A stretch of 64,000 nucleotides of DNA from an uncultured Burkholderiales bacterium (lineage in GTDB: Bacteria; Pseudomonadota; Gammaproteobacteria; Burkholderiales; Burkholderiaceae_C): positions 27,285 through 91,284 of the forward strand of contig CAJAYT010000101.1 in the NCBI GenBank assembly GCA_903949285.1. Direction: 5' to 3'. Of this stretch, positions 37,384 through 44,648 are shown in pieces. Position numbers and translations under genes: made by a program. Every line of letters begins with the position of its first letter. Position 1 is the first letter of the stretch. The notes under the pieces are model-generated. The model had not been told where the DNA came from and did not search any database. It worked only from the letters and a program-made list of their open reading frames with translations.

Positions 37384-38709
37384 TATTTTCCCTTGTTGAG
37401 CTAGAGCTAGCGAATCTCTCACCGCCTTGGACATGAGCGGATAAAACAGATCAGACTCAACAATATTAAAAGGCAAATACGGAACTGCCCACGAATAGTG
37501 CACTCTACTGAGCTCCCTCAGCTCTTTGAAATGGAGGACCTCCGAGTTCACCCCCGCTATCACTCTTGTGACTGCCGTGGATTCCTTCAGATTGCCTAGC
37601 GCTGATTTTTTGTCATCTTTATAATAACTTTCTACGCATTGTTGTGCACTGATTCTCATTGCCCTGCCTGAGTTGGCTATTCGTCCAAAGTACTCATTAA
37701 AGATATGCCACGTACAGTAAGGATAGTTCTCATCTTTGCCAATGGCCTCTTTGGTTACTTGCTCTAGTAAGGGGAATGCATCATTAGCGCCAGTCGCAGC
37801 AAAGAACCTAAGACTTCTAATTTTCTCGGGCGTTGTCATCGGCGTAGAGTTAACTTTTGCAAGATTTGAGAGAGGACTTTCACAGTTTGCAGCAAATTTA
37901 TTTGCTAAATCCATTTTGCTGGATTGATAATTGATCAAAGATGCCATACCGCACAAGCGAAAATTATCTGCCCCATTTGCCAGTACTGCGGCTTTGGTAA
38001 ACAGTGCTCTGCTACTTTCATCGACACCGGGATTGGGTTGCGAAACGTTCTTACCGTAATAAGCTACTAAACCCAGGTTGTAAATTGCAGGGGGGTAGTC
38101 TCTTGAAGCAGCAGCCTCGTAAAAATGGGTAGCTAAAGTAATATCCCTTTGATTGCCGTACATTGCGTATTCATAAATCATACCCAAAAAGTTTTGAGCC
38201 TCGGGACTTCCTCTTTGAGCGGCTTGCATGATGGATCCCAAAAGGGTGGACTGTCTTTTTCCGCTTGCACTCGCAAGAGCTCTTATTTGATCAATGATGT
38301 ACTCACCGTTTTCAAGAACGGTCAGGTGTTTTCCGTATTTGACAAAGTTAACCCCCCTTGGCAATCTTGCACTGGGAACGGGAAGAAAAAAGGGATCGTT
38401 TTTTATTTGTTGAAAAGCACCCAAAACCCGGCCCTTTTCCTCAGAGTTGGTTGCCCTTAATGATGCTGCTTCCCAGGTTTGTTTCAGCGATAACGACGTG
38501 GGATGAATTGACACAGCAAATGCATTATCCGCAACTTGAGCACCCGCACTCCTATCCGCTGCGACTGGGTACACCTTTGATTGATTCACCTCTTGTGCAT
38601 AAACTACCTGAGCTAAATCAGGAGTCACTTGTGTTTGCGGTGATACCTGATTAGGTAACCAACAAAGACATAGTGCCGATATAAAAACGGAATTTAAAGA
38701 GTTTTTCAT
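37375..38709 (-). CDS. Secreted Sel1-repeat protein
   Basis: A 444-residue exported protein: the N-terminus MKNSLNSVFISALCLCWLP is a signal peptide with likely cleavage near SPQTQ. Sel1-type TPR-like repeats occupy about residues 160-225 (AAQRGSPEAQNFLGMIYEYA, then ATHFYEAAASRDYPPAIYNL), a fold used for protein-protein contacts. The C-terminal half is helical with scattered cysteines (CGMAS, NCESPL, YPYCTWH, AQQCVESY) that could form disulfides, notable beside a thioredoxin-fold gene. It diverges from the secretion ATPase gene across an inverted repeat. Function unknown; a periplasmic scaffold or secreted factor are options. Confidence 0.7.
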   Translation of the reverse strand: MKNSLNSVFISALCLCWLPNQVSPQTQVTPDLAQVVYAQEVNQSKVYPVAADRSAGAQVADNAFAVSIHPTSLSLKQTWEAASLRATNSEEKGRVLGAFQQIKNDPFFLPVPSARLPRGVNFVKYGKHLTVLENGEYIIDQIRALASASGKRQSTLLGSIMQAAQRGSPEAQNFLGMIYEYAMYGNQRDITLATHFYEAAASRDYPPAIYNLGLVAYYGKNVSQPNPGVDESSRALFTKAAVLANGADNFRLCGMASLINYQSSKMDLANKFAANCESPLSNLAKVNSTPMTTPEKIRSLRFFAATGANDAFPLLEQVTKEAIGKDENYPYCTWHIFNEYFGRIANSGRAMRISAQQCVESYYKDDKKSALGNLKESTAVTRVIAGVNSEVLHFKELRELSRVHYSWAVPYLPFNIVESDLFYPLMSKAVRDSLALAQQGKILN

Positions 38710-38728
38710 TTACAAGCGAGTTATCAGG

Positions 38729-38761
38729 TATTATGCATCATATTACACAACTTGCATAATA
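38729..38761. promoter_or_regulatory. 9-bp inverted repeat between divergent Sel1 and ATPase genes
   Basis: TATTATGCA (38729-38737) and TGCATAATA (38753-38761) are a perfect inverted repeat with a 15-base spacer, placed exactly between the divergent starts at 38709 and 38776. It is a candidate operator for both genes. Confidence 0.5.
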
Positions 38762-38775
38762 TATTAACATTACTA

Positions 38776-40287
38776 ATGAATACCAATCTACTTGAGAACC
38801 CTGTATTCCTTGAACTCTGTACATACCTTGACAACCTCACAGAGATCCAGGCCAATAAGATTCTTCTTGTGAATGTCACTCGTAAAAACGAATCCCTTCT
38901 TAGAAAAATTATTGTCTATACCATCATCAACGGCTATAGTGATATTCACGTTGAAATCGAGAATACTGGCACCGGACACGAGGCCAACATCTTCGTCAGA
39001 GATACCGATGACTTTCAGTCGGTTCAGAACTTAAAGGACACACACAAGGAGATCAAGGAACGACTTTTCTCACTTTGTAACTTCATGGGCGGTGCTGTAG
39101 AGGGCGTCAACTGGTCAGCAAGCTTTAAGGTGCTATTACCGCCTGAGGTTGCGCTCAAGTTTGGTTTGATACCGTTCCCTGGACTACCCTACGGTGTTAA
39201 CTTTAGAGTTGAATACATACAGACTTTCTCCGGACTTGCTTTTACTTGTCGCCTCATCGACCCTCAAACAACCCCTAAGTTTGCAGACCTAAAGCTACCA
39301 AAATTGCTCAGCGACACAATCATGGAAATATGTCAGGCGCCAAGTGGACTCATTGTTGTTTCAGGTCCAACAGGTTCGGGTAAATCAACCCTTCTTAACG
39401 CTATTTTCCAATGCCTCAATGATGGCTCCAAGTCTGTCGTCACCATCGAAAATCCTGTTGAGTTCAAAATATTTAAGCACGGCGCGCCTGTTAAGCAAAT
39501 TCAGGTTCAGGGGGAAATAACATTTGCCAGTGCCCTAAGGGCGACACTTAGACTTGATCCTCAGCTCATTTTGGTTGGTGAGATAAGAGACTTTGAGACG
39601 ATGGACGCCGCATTAGAGGCGGCCAACACGGGGCACTTGGTATTTGCTACGGTTCATGCCAATGACGCGCACAACACGCTTCAGCGGATGCACCACTTGA
39701 GAGCTGATACCTTCAAAATATCTGAGAGTTTGACACTTGTTTTGGCGCAAAGACTATTAACAACTTATGAAGGGCCTGGCCTTCAACGCGAACTCACCTA
39801 TGACGAGAAATCTTGGCTAGCCAATAACGGCATCTTCATGGATCACATTACGGAGAATGTAGGCCCTAAGTTGGGCAAAGTCCCCGTCATTGAAGCGATT
39901 GTCATGGACTCTACCCTCAAAAATGAGATTCGTGGGAGCGAGAAGATCGATACATTCTCGGTTTACAAGGCGGCTAGGCACCAACACACCTACGAATCGA
40001 TGGTCTCTTTTGGGGTCAGGTGTGTGCTCGATCACGGATGCAAACTCTCTCAAGTACAAAGAAGTTTGGAGCAAAACCACCACGCCAAGGAGTTTCCTGG
40101 ATTCAGGGTCGACGCAGCTCAAAAGTACGGCGTTAATTTATCCGAGATATCGCTGGCCATAGAGGATTTCTACGCGCAGCGCACCACCCACTCATCTGCG
40201 TTTCTTCATGAATTCATGAATGACCGTTTTGGATTGTGTGCTATCAATATCACACCCTTGGTCCAAAACGCTGAACGCGCTCTTTGA
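38776..40287 (+). CDS. GspE/PilT/VirB11-family secretion ATPase
   Basis: A hexameric secretion or pilus-type ATPase. Walker A GPTGSGKSTLLNAIF is near residues 198-212; the Asp/His boxes of the family follow in VVTIENPVEFK and ATLRLDPQLILVGEIRDFE, with Walker B there, and GHLVFATVHANDA is the His box. The N-terminal 190 residues are not the usual PilB/GspE N-domain; they look like a PAS-like/N2 region as in DotB, TraJ and PilT types. The frame could begin at TTG 38752, but that codon lies in the inverted repeat, so ATG 38776 (503 residues) is preferred. The C-terminal zinc motif of PilB/GspE is absent. No pilin, secretin or inner-membrane platform gene is nearby, so it may serve apparatus encoded elsewhere or be a remnant of a conjugative element. 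Confidence 0.82.
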   Translation: MNTNLLENPVFLELCTYLDNLTEIQANKILLVNVTRKNESLLRKIIVYTIINGYSDIHVEIENTGTGHEANIFVRDTDDFQSVQNLKDTHKEIKERLFSLCNFMGGAVEGVNWSASFKVLLPPEVALKFGLIPFPGLPYGVNFRVEYIQTFSGLAFTCRLIDPQTTPKFADLKLPKLLSDTIMEICQAPSGLIVVSGPTGSGKSTLLNAIFQCLNDGSKSVVTIENPVEFKIFKHGAPVKQIQVQGEITFASALRATLRLDPQLILVGEIRDFETMDAALEAANTGHLVFATVHANDAHNTLQRMHHLRADTFKISESLTLVLAQRLLTTYEGPGLQRELTYDEKSWLANNGIFMDHITENVGPKLGKVPVIEAIVMDSTLKNEIRGSEKIDTFSVYKAARHQHTYESMVSFGVRCVLDHGCKLSQVQRSLEQNHHAKEFPGFRVDAAQKYGVNLSEISLAIEDFYAQRTTHSSAFLHEFMNDRFGLCAINITPLVQNAERAL

Positions 40288-40328
40288 TTCAAACCAGCTT
40301 ACTCAGACCAATCAATATCATCTCCATC

Positions 40329-40988
40329 ATGCGCAAACGAAATTTTCTAATGGGACTTCTTGCCGCAACCACTGTCCCTGTCTTTGCACAGTCCACGGAC
40401 GCAGTCAGCCCAACTCCAAATGCAATAAAGCCTTATTTACAGGTTCCGCCCTACAAACCCGATGCGAATGTGGTGCGAATATTTTTCTCGCCCACTTGTC
40501 CTTACTCTAGACAGTATTTAAGTTTCTTTAAGAATTTAGAGTCGTCCCTGAACTCTAAAACAGCAAAGGAATCCATCTTCACGCCGACGACCAATCTTTC
40601 AGACGGAATTGAATATGCAATGGCATTCGCAGCAGTAAGGAGATTTCACTCCAGATACGCGCAAAACTTCATAGATGCAAGCATGACCGCTGCTCAGGAA
40701 AAAAATATCAATGTCTTTAATTTCAGAGGCATTAATATGATTGCGAGTGCGGTTGGTTTTGGTCGAACAAAGCAACTACCAGAGTCTTTGATAACTTTGA
40801 TCGCTAAGAATAAGGCTTTGTTGTACTTAGACGTGCAGGACTATCAAGCTGCACAAAAGGCGCTGCAAATCATAGGCACGCCATCCGTTTCAGTAGCAGG
40901 CACTTATGTAGTCTCTCCTGAATTCACAATGGGTGACCCAGAGCGTTTCAGTGAGCTTATCAATGCAGTTATTTCAATGTCCCTTTGA
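40329..40988 (+). CDS. Exported thioredoxin-fold protein with CPYS motif
   Basis: A 219-residue exported protein: MRKRNFLMGLLAATTVPVFA is a signal peptide. A thioredoxin/DsbA-like fold is suggested by VVRIFFSPTCPYSRQYLSFF with C57-P-Y-S60 in the active-site position and by the cis-proline region QIIGTPSVSVAGTYVVSPEF near the end. Replacement of the second cysteine by serine gives a monothiol site that could form mixed disulfides but not run a standard DsbA cycle. It follows the ATPase gene by 41 bases and probably shares its operon. DsbC/DsbA-like partners are often found with type IV secretion and conjugation genes. The frame extends upstream to 40284, but ATG 40329 starts the signal peptide. 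Confidence 0.72.
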   Translation: MRKRNFLMGLLAATTVPVFAQSTDAVSPTPNAIKPYLQVPPYKPDANVVRIFFSPTCPYSRQYLSFFKNLESSLNSKTAKESIFTPTTNLSDGIEYAMAFAAVRRFHSRYAQNFIDASMTAAQEKNINVFNFRGINMIASAVGFGRTKQLPESLITLIAKNKALLYLDVQDYQAAQKALQIIGTPSVSVAGTYVVSPEFTMGDPERFSELINAVISMSL

Positions 40989-41003
40989 CCGCAAGCTTGG
41001 CTC

Positions 41004-42299
41004 CTAGTTCTCAGCGACAGCTGAGGCTCTAGGATAAACAACCATGGTGTCTTTGCGAGGTTGAGAGGCAGTCTTAACTTCTATTGGCTTCTCAGTTTTC
41101 TCTGAATTCAAGGCCACCCTCTCCTTAGTCTCTTTGGAGGATTTAGCGTCCTTCAACTCCTTGGATTCCTTGGATTCCTTTAATGACTTAGATCCCTTGC
41201 CCTCTTTGGATTCTTTACTCGTATTCGCATCGGCCGTCTTTACAGACTCCTCCCTCTCCTGTAACTTGGCTTGGGGTTTGGGTTGCTTTGTCTCTTCTTG
41301 CTTAGCAAGTTGCTTTACCTCTTTTACAACTCCTTCCTCCCTAGTTGGCAAGGCCTTTGAGGACGCCTCTTTAGCAGCACTCTCTAACTTCGCACCAGGT
41401 TTAGGCTCTTGTCTCGGAGCTACAGGGGGGGGCGTTGGAGTTTTGACTTCAGCCTTTTCTTTAGCCTTTGCATTGGCTGCGTCAAGCTCTTTCCTTAACT
41501 TTTGAATATCGCCTGAGCCTGCGGATTGCACGGGGGCGGGTCGGTTGGATAAGGCTTGGACTTTGGCATCTAGTGTTTGAATCTCTTTCTCAAGCGCTTG
41601 TAACTTCACCTCCAAAGACTTGCTGGATTGATCCGCAACCTGAGAGGGCATGGAAGCCATTTGTTTGTTGATTTCTTCAAATTTATCCTGCAACTTATCT
41701 TGATTCTTATTCATCTCCTCAAGCTTCTCAGTCAACTCATTCATAGAGCGGCTGGCCTGAGTAAAAGCACTGACTGTTGCATCCAAATCGACAATACGTT
41801 TACCCACAGCCAAGGACATGGAGTCTAGTTGGCCTATGTTTAATTGCATCTTCGTTGAAATTCCAAAAAACGTACCCAACCCAATCACCAAGAACGCGAG
41901 CATGGCGATAACCATCATTCGAGAGTTCTTGATATTACTTTTATGATCCTCGCTAACACTGTCCATCACCAAACGCATATCGTGACTAACGTCAGCAGCC
42001 ACAGACGCAGAGCGGGTGGAGACCTCAGCGGAGCTTAAAACAACGTCCGTCAGTTGCTCAAGTTGCTTGGCAACCTCTACAGAGTTGAGCGCTTGGTTTT
42101 GCAGATCATCAAGTCCTGAGGCTAGCGCCTCAGTTTCGTCCACCTCTTGTTCGTCTGAGCCATCATCATCAAACTCTTCATACTGATCGCCTTCAACGTG
42201 CTCTAGGGCAGGGGCTGGTAATCCTGGCACAAATCCATCCCCAGCTTCTGCGCCTTCAGCGTCGCTTGGGTTTGTTGGGTTGTCTTTGTCTTGCGCCAT
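41004..42299 (-). CDS. Single-pass membrane protein with coiled coil and Lys/Glu/Ser tail
   Basis: I do not recognise the family. Residues 1-125 are acidic and probably cytoplasmic (EEFDDDGSDEQEVDETEAL). One strong transmembrane helix lies at about 127-147 (RMMVIAMLAFLVIGLGTFFG). Residues 155-255 are heptad-like and rich in Leu, Lys, Glu and Gln (LTEKLEEMNKNQDKLQDKF), a likely coiled coil. The last 150 residues are low complexity, with SKESKEGKGSKSLKESKESK reflecting 9-base DNA repeats near 41161-41180. The overall plan (cytoplasmic acid patch, TM, coiled coil, basic linker) is that of TolA- or chemoreceptor-like stalks. It is the last of three same-strand genes that seem to form one unit, and converges on the thioredoxin-fold gene. 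Confidence 0.7.
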   Translation of the reverse strand: MAQDKDNPTNPSDAEGAEAGDGFVPGLPAPALEHVEGDQYEEFDDDGSDEQEVDETEALASGLDDLQNQALNSVEVAKQLEQLTDVVLSSAEVSTRSASVAADVSHDMRLVMDSVSEDHKSNIKNSRMMVIAMLAFLVIGLGTFFGISTKMQLNIGQLDSMSLAVGKRIVDLDATVSAFTQASRSMNELTEKLEEMNKNQDKLQDKFEEINKQMASMPSQVADQSSKSLEVKLQALEKEIQTLDAKVQALSNRPAPVQSAGSGDIQKLRKELDAANAKAKEKAEVKTPTPPPVAPRQEPKPGAKLESAAKEASSKALPTREEGVVKEVKQLAKQEETKQPKPQAKLQEREESVKTADANTSKESKEGKGSKSLKESKESKELKDAKSSKETKERVALNSEKTEKPIEVKTASQPRKDTMVVYPRASAVAEN

Positions 42300-42343
42300 C
42301 TTGGTTCCTTGGTCTTCGCCTTGTGAAGAGAGATCACAGAAAT

Positions 42344-44590
42344 TTATTTGTCAAATTCATCGAGTTTGTGATTCAAAGATTTCACTTGGTCATTAATTGC
42401 AGCTACTCGACCTCTAAAGGCCTCAGACCAAGTATCGGAGGCTTTAGGGACTTCTTTAGGTCGGGAAGCAGCACTCCCTGCATTAGCGCCCACTTTTTTG
42501 GGATTTTTGGCGCTCTGGGGGCTTGCGACCCGCCCACTAGCAGCGCCAACGCGTTTGACGGCTTGGCCAGCACTTTGACCTTGGGCTGGGTGTTCGGGGT
42601 GAGCGGGATGACTGTGCCCTGCCTCTTGTTCTGCGCTTTGTCCCGACTGGCTCGGGTGAGGCATGCCCGTATGGGGGTCCGTTTGATGAATGCGCCCGCC
42701 AGCCCCGTCGCTGTTGGCGTGTTGATGCGCTGAGCCAGCGCCAAACGCCTGGGAGTCGGTATTCGAATCAGAATGAGCTGCACCTGCCTGCTCTTCAGGC
42801 AAAGGCTCTCGGTGAGTTTGGGTGCTGGGTTGTTGGATCTCGGCTACGTTTGTAGCTTGAACATCAATGGGTATCTCAGCTACATTGTCTTGGTGACCCG
42901 CACTTGGGATTTCAGCTAAATTATCGGTAAGCCCACTTTGGGCAACGCTGGCTGTATTGGGGTCTTCATGATCTTTGGGGACACCTTGGAGGTTATCACT
43001 CGCTTCGTCTGCTGGTATTGAGGCGTGGTTAGACGTCGATTGTTCATCGTCTACTCCTTGGTGATTGGACGCTAGCACCGGGTCATCCACCTCAGCATGG
43101 TTAGATCCGTGGCCTTGTGTAGGTATTCCCTGTTGATTACTTTTTAGACTGCCGCTTGCTATTTGTGCTTCATTGTCCTCTAGCCCGTCGCTTGGAGGAA
43201 GTTGTGCTAGGTTATCTGAATGACCAGACTGATCCATACTCGCTTGATTTGGATCCAGTCCATGACTGTGCACCCCTTGCAGGTTATCTTTAATTTCATC
43301 CTTAGGAACGCCCGCGGAGTTGGAGCGCCCTGGGTTTTCAGATACAGCCGCAATATTCGGCTTAAGAGTATCGGTGTGGGGCAAGTTCGCTCGGTTATCT
43401 TTTAAACTTTCCTCATCAATGCCTTCGTTATGAGATCTGGATTTATCGGCGTTAATTTGCGCCGTGTTATCTCCCCTAGCATGAGCACCAGGAATCTGCG
43501 CCGTGTTGTCCTTCAAACCTGAACTATCTACAGGCTGAGTGTTCGCACCGGCTTGACCCGTGCTGGGAACCCCCGCCCTTGTCGTTTTAGCTACGCCGGC
43601 GGGTACTTTTGCCAGATTATCCCGCTCTGAATCGGTGGGCAGGGCTGCCCTGTTGGATCCCTTGTTACCCTGCTCGACTGCATCTTGAATATTTTTAGCA
43701 GATTTATCTGCCTCAAGCGTAGCCCTGTTGGCGACTGCATTAGCGCCGCCTGGAACGTTTTGAATGTTATGACCAAGCCCCTCATCCTCGGGTAGCGCGG
43801 CGTGCTCGTCGGATAGTCCCTCCGTACCTGGGACGTCTTGAAGATTGGGCTTGGCTTGTCCCGCCTGAGCAAGTCTTGCTTTAGCTTCCTTGAGCGCGTC
43901 CATTGCCGCCGAACCTCTAAGTCTTGGCCTGGGTGCAGCGTCAGTTGGAAGGGTTGCTTTGGAGTCTGTGACGGCGTCTGTGCCAATGCCTTGGATGTTT
44001 GCGCCCAAGGAGTCAGAACCTGGCAAGGTCGCTTTTGTGTCACTGACGCCCTGGGAGCCAACTCCTTGGATATTCGCCCCAGCCGCTCCCGTGCCTGGCA
44101 ACTTTGCTTTAGAGTCAGCTATGGCATCAGAGCCGACACCTTGGATATTCGCGCCAATTGAACCCGCTCCTGGCAAATTGGCTATATTGGGGGCAATAAC
44201 TTCTGAGGAGTTGACATTTTGCAGATTCGCTTGGATTGCAATGCCCGGCAAATTCGCACCCCCTGCGCTTGCACCGGACCCATTGGAGAACTGCGTTTCG
44301 TCTAAAGTGTTGTGGACACTGCGCATTTGACTATTCAAATCCGCCATCTTTTGGGCAGCAGTTCTAGTGTCTGCGCTTGGAGGGGCTAGGCCAGCGCCGT
44401 CTTCAGCCCCAGCACCTTGTTCAACATGGATGGAGTTTTGGAAGACTTGGTCCTCTTCGGGCTTACTGAGGGTGCTCTCTAAGAGATCAAATCCCTCCTC
44501 CAAATGCGCAGAGCGACCTTTGGCATTCTTCGATCCCTTTTCAATAGTGACCGTATGGTTCTTACTTCTAATTATGTTGCCTTCGCTCAT
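42344..44590 (-). CDS. Giant 12-13-residue tandem-repeat protein
   Basis: Function unknown. Start ATG 44590 is supported by GGAGG 5 bases upstream; a TTG at 44602 is the longest form (numbering below uses that 752-residue form). Residues 1-115 are a unique N-terminal part without signal peptide. Residues 118-592 consist of about 38 tandem repeats of 12 or 13 residues with consensus hydrophobic-Pro/Asp-x6-Asp/Ser-Asn-x-Ala/Gln-x. The Asn falls at 416, 428, 440, 452, 464, 477, 489, 501, 513, 525, 537, 549, 561, 573 and 585, a near-perfect 12-residue beat. Residues 600-715 are His/Gly/Ser-rich, and the end (WSEAFRGRVAAINDQVKSLN) is an amphipathic helix. A solenoid with an asparagine ladder is plausible. 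It lies between the SPOR protein and coiled-coil protein genes, gaps 58 and 44 bases. Confidence 0.72.
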   Translation of the reverse strand: MSEGNIIRSKNHTVTIEKGSKNAKGRSAHLEEGFDLLESTLSKPEEDQVFQNSIHVEQGAGAEDGAGLAPPSADTRTAAQKMADLNSQMRSVHNTLDETQFSNGSGASAGGANLPGIAIQANLQNVNSSEVIAPNIANLPGAGSIGANIQGVGSDAIADSKAKLPGTGAAGANIQGVGSQGVSDTKATLPGSDSLGANIQGIGTDAVTDSKATLPTDAAPRPRLRGSAAMDALKEAKARLAQAGQAKPNLQDVPGTEGLSDEHAALPEDEGLGHNIQNVPGGANAVANRATLEADKSAKNIQDAVEQGNKGSNRAALPTDSERDNLAKVPAGVAKTTRAGVPSTGQAGANTQPVDSSGLKDNTAQIPGAHARGDNTAQINADKSRSHNEGIDEESLKDNRANLPHTDTLKPNIAAVSENPGRSNSAGVPKDEIKDNLQGVHSHGLDPNQASMDQSGHSDNLAQLPPSDGLEDNEAQIASGSLKSNQQGIPTQGHGSNHAEVDDPVLASNHQGVDDEQSTSNHASIPADEASDNLQGVPKDHEDPNTASVAQSGLTDNLAEIPSAGHQDNVAEIPIDVQATNVAEIQQPSTQTHREPLPEEQAGAAHSDSNTDSQAFGAGSAHQHANSDGAGGRIHQTDPHTGMPHPSQSGQSAEQEAGHSHPAHPEHPAQGQSAGQAVKRVGAASGRVASPQSAKNPKKVGANAGSAASRPKEVPKASDTWSEAFRGRVAAINDQVKSLNHKLDEFDK
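42827..44251 (-). repeat. DNA coding for the tandem 12-13-residue repeats
   Basis: About 1.4 kb encode some 38 degenerate repeats of 36-39 bases. The first units (near 44000-44200) are the most alike, each giving LPG-x4-GANIQG(V/I); later units keep only the hydrophobic, Asn and Ala/Gln positions. This suggests recent duplication at the N-terminal end and old divergence at the other. Confidence 0.75.
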
Positions 44591-44648
44591 ATATGCCTCC
44601 AAGGTCTATATTCGACTCTAAAGCACAAATGTTAAGGGCAAACAGGCA

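Noticed and set aside
41134..41505. Plus-strand Leu/Ser-rich frame opposite the coiled-coil gene
   Set aside because: It is the antisense reading of the Lys/Glu/Ser repeats, with no independent evidence.
42827..44251. Regularly spaced repeats that could suggest a CRISPR array
   Set aside because: The repeats are degenerate at DNA level, unit length is 36-39 bases without distinct spacers, and they lie inside one long open frame with a good ribosome site. They are coding repeats.
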